Source of the DNA: CALKZN01 sp050633785
Lineage (GTDB): Bacteria > Pseudomonadota > Gammaproteobacteria > Arenicellales > Arenicellaceae
Direction: 5' to 3'
Length of the DNA: 64,000 bases
Assembly (NCBI GenBank): GCA_050633785.1
Contig: JBOEHE010000020.1
Coordinates: 62,001 to 126,000 of the forward strand
Shown: piece by piece, positions 1-9,132 of the stretch
Layout of the letters: every line of letters starts with the position of its first letter
Position numbering within the stretch: position 1 is the first letter of the stretch
Made by a program: the position numbers and the translations under genes
Notes under the pieces: generated by a model
Seen by the model: only the letters and a program-made list of their open reading frames with translations
What the model was told of the DNA's origin: nothing
The model's database searches: none

Positions 1-417
1 GCTATCAACTTGGCGCCAGTGCTTTACCTCAATCAGTTTGTTTGCCTGGGAAGCACAATCTTTGGAAGGCAATAGAGTCAGTACCTTTTGATACCATTTT
101 TTGTTGTAGTAAGCCTGATTTAGATCTGCCCATGTGATGCTCCAGGATAAATACCCCCACAGAGAAAAATGATAATAAATTCCTTTAGAGTTAATTCGTA
201 TTTCGGAAAATTTATACTGCAAAAGTGCTTTGATTGAGTTAACGATAAATATAGAGCCATACAAAATGGCAAGAATATACTTGGTCCAATCGTATTCACT
301 GTCATTTATCAATCGATACACAATGAAGCAGGCTAAGATTAACCAAGTACATGCAATAAACCATTCTCCCCACCCAAACCGGCGCTTATAGCGATATTCT
401 ACTAATGGTGTATCCAT
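1..417 (-). CDS. Two-TM membrane protein of unknown function, C-terminus cut by window edge
   Basis: An ATG at 417 opens a frame that stays open to base 1, giving 139 codons without a stop, so the C-terminus lies outside the window. After a charged N-terminus (residues 1-20) come two hydrophobic segments, near residues 20-37 and 45-64, followed by a soluble tail rich in Trp and Tyr. The two-helices-plus-soluble-tail layout resembles small PH-like inner-membrane proteins, but no family is recognised. It lies upstream of the hydrolase gene in the same direction with about 120 bp between them. Confidence 0.6.
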   Translation of the reverse strand, partial: MDTPLVEYRYKRRFGWGEWFIACTWLILACFIVYRLINDSEYDWTKYILAILYGSIFIVNSIKALLQYKFSEIRINSKGIYYHFSLWGYLSWSITWADLNQAYYNKKWYQKVLTLLPSKDCASQANKLIEVKHWRQVDS

Positions 418-538
418 ATTTTTTACTCTCCTATCCTGAATATTGAAAAATACATCTGTTTATACCCAAGCAACTATCCTAAACATAATCCACTATAACG
501 ACTCTCAGATAGGGTTGATAAAAAAGGCAAGCCACTAA

Positions 539-1249
539 TTAGTTTTCAATTTCAGCTATATTTTCCTGAACAATATTGGTTATTTTGGTTTTCATCGAAG
601 AAAAGATACCCTGGTGCCCACCATCAAATTCAGTCAGTGTTGTTCTCACTCTGTTTTCCTGCAGGATTTCAACGGCTTTTTTCCCAAGGGGAAATGCAAC
701 GACTTGATCTTTTTTCCCATGAAAAGCATGTACTTCAGCTCCAATATCTCGTTGGTTTTTGGGTAGATTATCTTTTGACAATCGGCCAGACACCGGAAAT
801 ATATATGAATAGTCTGAACCATGGGTCACTGCTTGATAATAGGCCATCTCACCTCCCCCGGAAAACCCCAGCAATGCCGGTTTGCCTTGCGTCGGATATT
901 TTACCGCTAATTGCATAACCGCATCATTTACAGCGTCGCCGTACATTGCTAATCCAGGCGCATCCCAGGGCCACGCTTTCCCCCTGCCATATCGTAGAGG
1001 CCCCTGTAACAAAACGATACGAATAGGATCACTATACTCGTTTAATGCCGATTCATAGAATCCTTTGGCGGTGTCACCGTTGCCATGAAAGGCAACCAAC
1101 ATAGGCAATGAGCTACTTTTGCTGACACCATCTGGGTACTTAACGATATAACTGAACGTGACATCACTTGAAGCCACCGTCACAGTCGGGTCTTTGAACC
1201 ATAAATAGGCAGCGATACTGATCGCTATAAGAATAAGTATCTTGTTCAT
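539..1249 (-). CDS. Membrane-anchored alpha/beta hydrolase (carboxylesterase/PHB-depolymerase-like)
   Basis: The 236-residue protein has an N-terminal hydrophobic segment (residues 3-17) that is a signal anchor or signal peptide, so it should act in the periplasm or at the membrane. An alpha/beta-hydrolase core follows: oxyanion motif HGNGD near 55-59, nucleophile elbow GFSGGG with Ser130, acid Asp181 in HGKKD, and His212 in GGHQG. The set fits phospholipase/carboxylesterase or feruloyl-esterase-like hydrolases acting on ester bonds; the substrate cannot be read. It lies 22 bp downstream of the 1272-1745 gene and is probably co-transcribed with it. Confidence 0.75.
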   Translation of the reverse strand: MNKILILIAISIAAYLWFKDPTVTVASSDVTFSYIVKYPDGVSKSSSLPMLVAFHGNGDTAKGFYESALNEYSDPIRIVLLQGPLRYGRGKAWPWDAPGLAMYGDAVNDAVMQLAVKYPTQGKPALLGFSGGGEMAYYQAVTHGSDYSYIFPVSGRLSKDNLPKNQRDIGAEVHAFHGKKDQVVAFPLGKKAVEILQENRVRTTLTEFDGGHQGIFSSMKTKITNIVQENIAEIEN

Positions 1250-1271
1250 TATACTGGCAAATTTACCTTAC

Positions 1272-1745
1272 TCACCCCAATGTATAATCTTCCAACTCTT
1301 GAAAAATTTGTTGCGCCTCTCGCTTACTCTTTGATTTTTTATCACTGTATTGTAAAAAGAGAATGACTGCATTCATTTCTATGGCCTGTGTCATATAGGC
1401 CTGTGTTATATAATCTCCCGGTTCATCTCTGACACCATAATACCGACCATCTCTATCTTGAGTTAGCTTAATGCGCTGCTGCTTTAATCGTTGCGTATAA
1501 AACTCGGTAATATCATCAACAGGGACAGGTGCTCCATTTTCAGAGACGATAAAAATAAGATAGTGATGCGATGATCTGGCACTGTATTTATAAAGAGCAA
1601 ATTTCCCTCCATTACGTTCAAAAACCTCCTTGTCATCTTTTTCCAGAGTATGCCCATGAAAGGTAATCTGGCTAGGTAATTTATCGTGAATGAATAAAAA
1701 ATACCCCGCTACTAACGCAAGAATAAGAACTGCTATTTTAACCAT
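1272..1745 (-). CDS. Membrane-anchored hypothetical protein (157 aa)
   Basis: I do not recognise this protein. It starts with a hydrophobic stretch (residues 2-18) that is a signal anchor, followed by a mixed alpha/beta soluble part with alternating hydrophobic segments and a Lys/Arg/Ser-rich linker near residues 133-142. The ATG at 1745 gives the anchor directly after the start. It is the first gene of a likely two-gene unit with the downstream hydrolase (22 bp apart), which suggests a shared envelope role. Confidence 0.6.
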   Translation of the reverse strand: MVKIAVLILALVAGYFLFIHDKLPSQITFHGHTLEKDDKEVFERNGGKFALYKYSARSSHHYLIFIVSENGAPVPVDDITEFYTQRLKQQRIKLTQDRDGRYYGVRDEPGDYITQAYMTQAIEMNAVILFLQYSDKKSKSKREAQQIFQELEDYTLG

Positions 1746-2206
1746 TTTATCAATCGCTCCTGTTTATCACTTCAGTGTGTTTTAATATGAGGTTTACCTG
1801 AACCATTATATCGTAAAACTCTAATTTAAAATTTCAGTTTTAGCCGATTAAAGGTGATTAAATAGTGATTAAGCAAGCATTGATTCAAAAGTTATTGGAT
1901 ATGATACTCTGATTGTGCTGCTAAACTCCTCTGAGCGAAGAAGCATTAAAGACGATAAACGTGGTTCTATTACGATTCAATCTGGTGATTATACTCAGCC
2001 CTGAGCAATCCTCTCTCTGGACCAATAAAGAAAACGCTGAACGATGGTGTTCTATCTACAAAAGCCCTCCACTTGTCAGGAACTGGCTTCAAGGAGAGCC
2101 ATAACACCAGCCCAGTTTTAGTCATTTGGATACTCCTAAGCATCTATTGTCGCTTAATAAAAGCGTCCGTTAAACTGTAGCAACTTCAGCCTGTACCAAT
2201 TTATTA
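1746..2206. other. Intergenic region with possible decayed coding remnants
   Basis: No convincing gene is visible in these 461 bases. On the plus strand a short open stretch at 1915-2004 (29 codons from GTG) reads like a piece of a beta-rich protein, and a second fragment near 2043-2103 ends in a stop. A frameshifted short frame precedes the first. None has a ribosome binding site or a full domain, so these look like remnants of a larger eroded gene. Confidence 0.3.
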
Positions 2207-2773
2207 CTAATCGGCGATTTTATAATTGCTATCGTTAACAACTTTAATCATTTCTATGAATTCTACTTTCATAATTTCTTTGTGCTCTTCTAAGCTTCGC
2301 TCTCTCCAAACCGCTTGCCTTTTAATTCTCGATTCTAGGTTTCTGACCATATCAAATTTTATTTTTATTAATTCTGAATTGAAATAACGATTGGATAAAT
2401 TACCCTTCACTAATTGGATATATTCATTTAAGCAACAGAGATAGATAAAATCGTAAAAATGAATTAAACCACTACTTCCATGGACCTCTAGGTGATTGTC
2501 AGCCATAAACATAAACATGGCTCTCTTATCTTCAGGAAGAGCTTCAATATCCTCATAATATGTTTTAAACACTTCTGTCAACGGAGAATTAAGGCCTGCT
2601 TGACCATTAATTTGCCTTTCCGTTTGGTACATTATTAAATGCCCAATTGCTTTTTCTAAAACCTTATTATCACTCTCAGCAAAACTTTCATCTGCAGATG
2701 CAGATGGAAATTGACATACAAATAAAACAAGCACCCAAAACCTTAGAACAAGAATCTTTTTTTTAAATTTCAT
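2207..2773 (-). CDS. Secreted hypothetical protein (188 aa)
   Basis: I do not recognise this protein. Residues 1-27 form a signal peptide: a Lys-rich n-region, a hydrophobic core and a likely cut after SASA. The mature part is largely alpha-helical and charged, with a CC pair near residue 111 and a Glu/Lys-rich C-terminal third. It follows a tract of broken reading frames (2775-3204), so it may be cargo of an eroding accessory segment. The region is more AT-rich than the two-component locus nearby. Confidence 0.55.
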   Translation of the reverse strand: MKFKKKILVLRFWVLVLFVCQFPSASADESFAESDNKVLEKAIGHLIMYQTERQINGQAGLNSPLTEVFKTYYEDIEALPEDKRAMFMFMADNHLEVHGSSGLIHFYDFIYLCCLNEYIQLVKGNLSNRYFNSELIKIKFDMVRNLESRIKRQAVWRERSLEEHKEIMKVEFIEMIKVVNDSNYKIAD

Positions 2774-2774
2774 A

Positions 2775-3204
2775 TTAATTAATAACCCATCTCAATAGTC
2801 CACGATACCAAGGCTCAGGCGCACCTGTTACTGGAGGAGAAGGACGTTGAGTTTGATCTCCCATTCCCTTTAACTGTAAGTACACCCCGTCTTTCAAGGA
2901 TATTACCATCACCAAATTTAGTTTTTCCTCTTTTACTCTCACCCAATTTTTTTCACGCGCTCCCAAGCCTCCTTATCACTTACAGTTACAGTTACACAAC
3001 TATGACTCTCCTCTCCTAAATGAAGACGAACTGCAAACATAAGTTCCTCTCCTGGGTAGTTACTCACAGGCCCATCTATATAATCATCAAGATAACTATC
3101 ATTTGTTGTCCTTCGACTGTTATCTCGACCTTAGCAACAGGAGCACCGTCTATCCAAACATAGCTTTGCTGTAAAAAACTTCCTTCAAAATACCGTTCGA
3201 TCAA
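2775..3204 (-). pseudogene. Frameshifted remnant of an unidentified protein
   Basis: Three open pieces on the minus strand can be joined only by frameshifts. The first (from a TTG at 3204) reads ERYFEGSFLQQ, YVWIDGAPVAKVEI and then a stop. The second, in another frame, contains DGPVSNYPGEELMFAVRLHL and stops near 2951. The third (to 2775) ends in GLLRWVIN. The YVWIDGAPVA stretch is reminiscent of the tail of Rhs-type cores, but this is weak. No piece has a convincing start, so I call decay rather than three small genes. Confidence 0.35.
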
Positions 3205-3220
3205 TAGTGCTTATCCTAAT

Positions 3221-3517
3221 TTAGGATGCTTGTTTTTTTTCTAAAAATAAAAACACTATCAAGACTAACAATGTCAACAAGAACCAGAAAATAAATGACA
3301 ACAACATAGCTATTGGAACAAAATTAGGTGTCATCCTGCCAAACATAACAGAAGTAAGTTCCCTAAGCGTTTCCTTATCTTGTACCAGCCACTCAATTGG
3401 AAAGATCAAAAATTTTGCTGCAGGATGAGAAATTGCTTCTGGAGCAAAAAGAACAATTAATAGCAGCGATAACGGCACTAATAAACTGATACAAATTAGA
3501 AGAAACCCCTTTTTCAC
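3221..3517 (-). CDS. Small two-TM membrane protein
   Basis: I prefer the GTG at 3517 (98 residues) over the upstream ATG at 3532 because GGTGGAG sits 6 bases before the GTG and nothing like it precedes the ATG. The protein is a Lys-led hydrophobic helix (about residues 4-25), a short loop with a WLVQDKETLRELT segment, and a second long helix (about 70-92) ending in EKKQAS. No family is recognised. It lies just upstream of the broken frames at 2775-3204. Confidence 0.55.
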   Translation of the reverse strand: MKKGFLLICISLLVPLSLLLIVLFAPEAISHPAAKFLIFPIEWLVQDKETLRELTSVMFGRMTPNFVPIAMLLSFIFWFLLTLLVLIVFLFLEKKQAS

Positions 3518-3676
3518 TTTATCTCCACCCATAATCGGAAAAGATCAACTTATTTTAGATAGAATTTAATTGTGTATTATCAACAGTTAGCTTGGAATGA
3601 ATAAAGCAAGTTGATTGCCCCCTTCACATAGAAACCAACACTATTGAATTTGTGGGGGTATTTCTTATACAAAACC

Positions 3677-4708
3677 TCAAAGAGGTAAATACACCTCAGT
3701 ATTAATGGGTGAATCCATACTGGCAACTCTTTTAACCTTGAGATTCAAAGATTGCAGCAACATCTGAAACGCGCCAATTGGATCAGTCAATTCTTTGGTG
3801 TTTATCTGAAACCCTTCCAATGCCTGTTCCTGAATTTCAGATAACTCACCGGTCAAATCATAGATTGCATCAACCAAATGATCGACTTCCATTTTCTCAT
3901 TAATAAACACAAGCTGGTCTCTGATTTTCTCCCATTGGTCGGCACTCATTTTAGAGTGTTTAGCCAGTTTCCTTCTGGCACGGCGAACATTAATGTGAAT
4001 AGAGTAAGAGACACCCATCTCTATCAGCTCTTTCATAAGTTCTTCGGTTATGGTCACTCCTACGGAAGAAAGGGTTTGTTGTGTTTTATCACTTTTTAAT
4101 TGTTCTGGCATCCACCCCATCTCAGATATATCTTCGTAACACTCCAGAAAAAATTCTCTGGGGTCTTTAATTTTAAGGATTTTTTTGCCTTCAGGAACTT
4201 CCACTTTAATAAGTTTTAAAAAGTCGATAATGGACTTCGACTCATTAAACACAATTTTATGTTTGTCAGGCCTGCTTTCATAAGCAGCATGTGGATTAGA
4301 TGTTATACAGAGACTTCCATCATCCAACTTAGACGCCACTTCGTAGATGAAAGACACCTTATCTTCATCCAGCTCTGACAGAGCTTCGTAGAGAACGGCA
4401 ACGGCTTGGTCCTTAAAATTCCACATTGATATTCGGATTATCGCATAGCCGTTATACACACAGTAATATCCCACATGAGTCGCCCCGACTCTCTTTAACT
4501 CTGATTCTGAGTAAACCAATTGTTCCTGCTCTTTCCATTCATCCTTTCCTGAAAGTTCAAGTTCCATGCTTTGAGAGGGCAATACCGACATTGCAACTGC
4601 TATGTCAGAGTTCTCCTGAGTTTTTGCAAAACGATAAATTTTCCATGCAAAATAAGCCACTATACAAATGACAATTAAAAACAGTATTCCCAGTATTTGT
4701 AAAAACAT
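3677..4708 (-). CDS. Membrane-anchored hypothetical protein (343 aa)
   Basis: I do not recognise this protein. A single N-terminal TM helix (about residues 5-25) is followed by a large soluble region that should be cytoplasmic given KIYR right after the helix. The C-terminal third is helical and charged, with a basic RRARRKLAKHSK patch. The ATG at 4708 is preferred over the TTG immediately before it because AGGGA lies 6 bases upstream. The gene has about 140 bp free downstream and 275 bp free upstream and is probably transcribed alone. Confidence 0.6.
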   Translation of the reverse strand: MFLQILGILFLIVICIVAYFAWKIYRFAKTQENSDIAVAMSVLPSQSMELELSGKDEWKEQEQLVYSESELKRVGATHVGYYCVYNGYAIIRISMWNFKDQAVAVLYEALSELDEDKVSFIYEVASKLDDGSLCITSNPHAAYESRPDKHKIVFNESKSIIDFLKLIKVEVPEGKKILKIKDPREFFLECYEDISEMGWMPEQLKSDKTQQTLSSVGVTITEELMKELIEMGVSYSIHINVRRARRKLAKHSKMSADQWEKIRDQLVFINEKMEVDHLVDAIYDLTGELSEIQEQALEGFQINTKELTDPIGAFQMLLQSLNLKVKRVASMDSPINTEVYLPL

Positions 4709-4986
4709 CAACCTTCCCTATGCTTTAGATAAATTTGTGGACAACAATCTCATCACACACCCCGCATTCATTGCAAAAACGACATACAGCGATTGCTGAA
4801 ACAAGGCAATATAATGTAAGCGACCGTCCCTTTATCGACCTTTATATCTCATATCTCCCTCTGCATCAATGCTTGCTTCTATGAGACAACTTACCCACTT
4901 ACCTACGCCTACAACTTCCAAAGCATAAATTTCATAAGCACTTGATAATACTAATGCTTAAAGCATACAGCCAATGACGAATCCCA

Positions 4987-5430
4987 TCATTCACTAAAGA
5001 TAGCATTAATTTTGCCCTGGTCAGTATAGTTAATATAATTACTGATTGCGGTCATGACATTTGGGTTTGTAATCAGTTCCTGCATGGCTACCTGACCAAC
5101 GTACTCAAACGCTTGTCGGATTGCCAGAGGGTCTGATGCCTGCGCTTCTTTAGCTTCACTTTGACAGTCTTCGACAAACAGTCTGGTGATTAAGGTTCCG
5201 GTAACGCTATCCGAATTCGAGACTTCTTCTTCGGAAATATTTGAGTAGGGTTTAAGATCAGGGTGGGCAGCCATTGAGAGAAAAATCCATTTAACCAATT
5301 GTTTTCTCTCCTTGCCATTCAAAGAATCAGTAAAACAGGTAGCTAACTTCTGTGAATCTGCACGGACTGACAATGAAAAAGTTACTGTGCAAGCCATCAA
5401 TAAGATGGCAGTGATTACTTTTGATTTCAA
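4987..5430 (-). CDS. Periplasmic hypothetical protein with two cysteines (147 aa)
   Basis: The start is a TTG at 5430 with AAGGAGAG about 10 bases upstream; no ATG fits the signal peptide. Residues 1-24 form a signal peptide (hydrophobic core, cut after VRA). The mature protein is helical and carries Cys near 32 and Cys near 90, a likely disulphide pair. A single-copy helical exported protein of this size is not one I can name. It stands alone, with 275 bp and 310 bp of non-coding sequence around it. Confidence 0.6.
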   Translation of the reverse strand: MKSKVITAILLMACTVTFSLSVRADSQKLATCFTDSLNGKERKQLVKWIFLSMAAHPDLKPYSNISEEEVSNSDSVTGTLITRLFVEDCQSEAKEAQASDPLAIRQAFEYVGQVAMQELITNPNVMTAISNYINYTDQGKINAIFSE

Positions 5431-5740
5431 TGTATTACTCTCCTTAATCTTGCAGTTTCAACCGAACCAGCCTATGGGGCTCGATCAAAACTCCTTGTTA
5501 TTTAAGTGGATTGTGCTGTATGCACTTTTCTAGCATTACATTGTAAACACGTAGCAAACAATAAGCCAGTCAATACACTTTCTCACATATACGAAGTTCA
5601 AACAGCATTGCATGAACGCCTTTATCAGCAATAAAAAAGCAATAAACAACTCTCCCCTTTAGCTGCTTTGTTGAAGTTTTATATTCAGTTACCCCACACT
5701 GCACTCTTCATATAAAAAAGAGTGCAGTGTCCCAACAACA
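5431..5740. other. Intergenic region with a hairpin at its left end
   Basis: The 310 bases between the TTG-started gene and the DUF6279-type lipoprotein gene contain no gene that I can support. The only clear structure is the 13-bp stem at 5696-5730. The rest is AT-rich and presumably holds the promoter of the minus-strand gene at 5430. Confidence 0.5.
5696..5730 (-). terminator. Hairpin downstream of the lipoprotein gene
   Basis: ACACTGCACTCTT (5696-5708) pairs perfectly with AAGAGTGCAGTGT (5718-5730) around an AT-rich loop. It lies 11 bases past the lipoprotein stop. In the minus direction the T-run is in the loop side, not after the stem, so it may act as an RNA-stabilising 3' hairpin rather than an intrinsic terminator. 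Confidence 0.5.
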
Positions 5741-6625
5741 TCATGCCTTGTTCTTTCTCTGCATCAATTCTTCAAGCACATCCAGATAAGCGTTCAGACG
5801 CTTTATCAGATTATTCCTGTCTTTAGTATTAAGTCCATCAAGAACGTCATTGATCACCTGCACCATGACTTGTTGGTTTGCCCGAGCAGCATCCGTATCC
5901 CGCCCTAGTGTTTCAGCTTTATTCCAATGCGTGATAAAACGTTGTGAAAAGATCTCTTCATCTAATGCTTTGCGTTGTTGTAAAATAGAGATTAACTCTT
6001 TATTCCATTGCCGGTTAGCCACTACCATTTCAGGACTGCTGGCAACTCTCTGCTTCAGAGTGGTCTTCATTTCCTGTAATTGCCCTTTATTGAGGTAGAC
6101 ATCCAAATCACGGAATATCGATTTCAGGGATGAACTGATTTCCTTATTTTCACTCTCAATGTTCCATTTTTCCATTTCTTTTTCGGCAGATCTCTGCTCT
6201 TTTTCAAGCGCCTTTTCAATCTGTAAGACTTGTTCGTTACTGATCGCCTGGGCAAAGCTGGCCAGTTTTATCAGTGCACTATCAGCTTTAGCAAATGAAA
6301 ATGGATTGCTGAACTCTCCCAACAACTGAGCCAACTGTTCGTCATTAACTTGCTGAGTTTCCACATCAGCAATAAAACGCTGTAAAACGGCGTGTAATTG
6401 CGGTAGCTCATGACTGCGGTGCCAATTTAATAATTCCAAACCAATATCCTCAATTTGCTGCTTCTGTGAGTCGTCAAAATCTGCATATTTCTGGTATTCA
6501 TCAGCGATATCGCTATCCAGATTGTTGTAGGTATATCTGAGATACCTCTCTCCCTGACCACAGGCAGCCAGATAGAAACTCAGCGATATAAAGCAGACAA
6601 TTCGTATCAAGTTCTTGGTATTCAT
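5741..6625 (-). CDS. DUF6279-type lipoprotein
   Basis: A lipobox at residues 18-21 (LAAC) follows a short signal peptide, so the protein should be lipidated. The mature part is almost wholly alpha-helical and charged. The opening YLRYTYNNLDSDIADEY and the following LLNWHRSHELPQ match what I recall of the DUF6279 family (294 residues is the usual size); the function of that family is unknown. It lies 15 bp downstream of the MipA/OmpV gene and behind a two-component pair, so all four genes may form one envelope-response unit. Confidence 0.7.
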   Translation of the reverse strand: MNTKNLIRIVCFISLSFYLAACGQGERYLRYTYNNLDSDIADEYQKYADFDDSQKQQIEDIGLELLNWHRSHELPQLHAVLQRFIADVETQQVNDEQLAQLLGEFSNPFSFAKADSALIKLASFAQAISNEQVLQIEKALEKEQRSAEKEMEKWNIESENKEISSSLKSIFRDLDVYLNKGQLQEMKTTLKQRVASSPEMVVANRQWNKELISILQQRKALDEEIFSQRFITHWNKAETLGRDTDAARANQQVMVQVINDVLDGLNTKDRNNLIKRLNAYLDVLEELMQRKNKA

Positions 6626-6640
6626 CAGCCACCTCAGCTA

Positions 6641-7420
6641 TTAGAATTGATAACTGAGGCCAAGAAAACCTCGTAAAACAGTACTGTCATCTTTCACCAG
6701 AGGGCTGTTCTTAATTTCATCAGGCAAGGCCTCAAGACTGATCGCATTGACCACCTGAAAGCGAGGACTTATCTGATAAGCTGTTAGTAAATTCAAAGAT
6801 ACCTGAGTCGTAGAACGGCCTTTATAAGCAGCCCGTGTACGGGTGGCCTCATTGGCACGAACACCGTAGTAATAATCAACAAAATCACTGGTCAAATGTT
6901 GCAGGCCAATTCCAGGAATAAACACCCACTTACCGGCATGGAGCATATACTGATAACTCAGTTTCATAACCTCACTGTCATGGGCATCATTGACATCCTT
7001 AGTCACACTGAAAGCCACGTCGCCAAAGTCAGTGCTGACAGCAAACTGTGCACCTAAATCGATGCTGTAATCACGGTCTGCCATGCCTTTGAATATTTCC
7101 AGATCTCCAGCATCAAAACCAGAACCATTGTTTTCCGCCAGCAATGACACCTGCAGCAAACCGGTTTTAATCACATCATATGACAAGGATGTTCCACTGA
7201 AATGTAAACGCTCGCCTTCATATTCCAGATAAGGCAGAACAACAACATCATCATCCTCACTGGCAGACTTTTTGTATTCAACGACATCAGTCGCCAGACC
7301 TATCCCTATTTTGAAGTAACTACCCGGCTGTTGTTCTGCTGCACCAGCTATACCAGCTATGCAAACACCACCAACAACGGCCATTACATTTAAAATCCAA
7401 CGATTTCTGAGTATCAACAT
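6641..7420 (-). CDS. MipA/OmpV family outer-membrane protein
   Basis: This is a 259-residue protein with a signal peptide (about residues 1-27, cut near AGAAEQ) and an alternating beta-barrel pattern ending in a terminal Phe (GLSYQF), the usual signature for outer-membrane insertion. The LPYLEYEGERLHFSG segment and VDYYYGV are typical of MipA/OmpV scaffolding or porin-like proteins. GAGAGAAAAA precedes the ATG. The gene lies 124 bp downstream of the sensor kinase and directly before a lipoprotein gene, so it is a plausible target or partner of that two-component system. Confidence 0.8.
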   Translation of the reverse strand: MLILRNRWILNVMAVVGGVCIAGIAGAAEQQPGSYFKIGIGLATDVVEYKKSASEDDDVVVLPYLEYEGERLHFSGTSLSYDVIKTGLLQVSLLAENNGSGFDAGDLEIFKGMADRDYSIDLGAQFAVSTDFGDVAFSVTKDVNDAHDSEVMKLSYQYMLHAGKWVFIPGIGLQHLTSDFVDYYYGVRANEATRTRAAYKGRSTTQVSLNLLTAYQISPRFQVVNAISLEALPDEIKNSPLVKDDSTVLRGFLGLSYQF

Positions 7421-7544
7421 TTTTTCTCTCCAAGTAATTGTTACCGGAAAGTCTATGTGATGCTTTATGCCAACTCAGTTGTCGCTGTGTCGAGTTTTCG
7501 TTCCAGAGTGTGTTGTTTTGTATCCGAATGTAACCGTATTAACA

Positions 7545-9131
7545 CTATGATCTGGGAATCCTAATGATAAAACGTGCCCCTCCCAGAGGAGATCCAACGA
7601 CAGACGCTGAACCACTGTGCCACTGTGCCACTTGCTGGACTATGGCAAGGCCAATACCAAAGCCTCCGGTATCCCTGTTACGACTTTCATCGACACGTTT
7701 AAAAGGGTCAAAAATAGACTCTCTTTTGTCTTGTGCAACACCGCAACCATCATCATCAACCATCAGGCAAAACTCTTCTGTTGACTGTTTAAAAACAACA
7801 TCAACCTGATGTTCAGCATAATTCACTGCATTGCCTAGCAGATTGCTCAAAGCTCTGGCTAATAAGCGATCTTCAAAGGCACATGTTTGTGTACGACTGA
7901 CACCTTCACAATGCAAACCTATACGAATTTTATCCGACAGTTTTTGCGCACGATCAACCTGCTGTTCCAACCAGGGCACAACCCTATGGTATTGAAGGTC
8001 TATTTCAGGCTGAGATCGTTCAAAACGGGCATAAGTCAGTAACTCATTAATCAAAGCATCCAACTCATCAATATCAGTCGCCATCTCTTTCATAAAACGT
8101 TGTTGGTCCTGTTTGTCTCTGGCTGATTCTAGCATTTCAAGACCAAAACGCATTCGCGCCAGTGGGGTACGTAATTCATGCGACACTGCATTGGTCAAAT
8201 CTTTATGCGATGAGATCAACGACTGCACACGACTGGCCATATTATTAAATGACGTGGAAATGGATTTGATGGGTGAGAAGCGCGTAATTCTAGCTCGTGA
8301 GTCAAACTCACCTTGCCCAAATGACAGATTTGCCTGCTCCAGTGAGTGTAGATTCAACCATAAAGGTCTGACCCACAAATAAATAGACAGGGCAAATAAC
8401 ACCGCAACCACAAAGAAAATCAGCGGAACTAAAAAGCGAATTGTAAAAGGTACAGGTGTAGGGCCTGCTTTCGCAAAATAATCCGAGTCGCCCATTTTAT
8501 ATATATGGTATTCATCAGGTTCACCATTATTGATAACCAGAACACGTTTTTTCTGCAGGGTAGCCATTTGTTGCTTATCCAGAGCACTAATTTCAGGACT
8601 CTGCTTATCGTGCAATGACAAAGGTAAATCTAACTCTTCAGCAAGAAAGTCAATTGCACCTCGCCATTGACTCCGAGGCAATTGCAACAGATAAGACTCT
8701 CCCATTCTAAAAGCTCCAATGGCAGCATCATGTGTCATCTGTTCATCTGTTTGAGCAATCTGTAAGCGCCATACTTTTTCAGACTGTTTGGTTGACAAAG
8801 CATAAAGATAGTAACCCTCTTTGACTCGATTACCCACGACGCTGTTGCTGAGCAAACGCATTTTTTTCTTTTTGCTGAGCTCTACATCTGGCAAAGACAG
8901 CAAGCTCACATCATACTCAAATAGTGCCTTAATCTCGGCAAGTTCCTCTGCCTGGTTGTCAGCCCCGGCCAATCGTTCATCCAGCAAAAAAAAGGTGCTG
9001 CTGTATTGAGTATAGCTGTAACTCGTAATGGCATTATCTAAAGCGTAGTTTATCGTCGGATTCAAGCCGAACATAAAGCCGAAGGCCGTCAGAACAATGA
9101 CAACGTATAGAGTAATAAACAGACGTTTCAT
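7545..9131 (-). CDS. Sensor histidine kinase (RstB/OmpR-class)
   Basis: The 528-residue kinase has TM1 (about 5-23), a periplasmic sensor domain (about 24-228), TM2 (231-253), a HAMP domain, then HisKA with the phospho-accepting His318 in SHELRTP. The catalytic domain follows: N box NLLGNAVNYAE, G1 DDDGCGV, G2 GGFGIGLAIV. It autophosphorylates and passes phosphate to the response regulator encoded one base upstream (TGATATG junction). Its order with the regulator and the long sensor domain recall RstAB. The stimulus cannot be read; the envelope genes behind it suggest one related to the outer membrane. Confidence 0.85.
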   Translation of the reverse strand: MKRLFITLYVVIVLTAFGFMFGLNPTINYALDNAITSYSYTQYSSTFFLLDERLAGADNQAEELAEIKALFEYDVSLLSLPDVELSKKKKMRLLSNSVVGNRVKEGYYLYALSTKQSEKVWRLQIAQTDEQMTHDAAIGAFRMGESYLLQLPRSQWRGAIDFLAEELDLPLSLHDKQSPEISALDKQQMATLQKKRVLVINNGEPDEYHIYKMGDSDYFAKAGPTPVPFTIRFLVPLIFFVVAVLFALSIYLWVRPLWLNLHSLEQANLSFGQGEFDSRARITRFSPIKSISTSFNNMASRVQSLISSHKDLTNAVSHELRTPLARMRFGLEMLESARDKQDQQRFMKEMATDIDELDALINELLTYARFERSQPEIDLQYHRVVPWLEQQVDRAQKLSDKIRIGLHCEGVSRTQTCAFEDRLLARALSNLLGNAVNYAEHQVDVVFKQSTEEFCLMVDDDGCGVAQDKRESIFDPFKRVDESRNRDTGGFGIGLAIVQQVAQWHSGSASVVGSPLGGARFIIRIPRS

Positions 9132-9132
9132 A

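Noticed and set aside
3878..4671. Plus-strand frames opposite the 343-residue membrane-anchored protein
   Set aside because: They are complementary-strand shadows of a well-supported gene and have no ribosome binding sites or domains.
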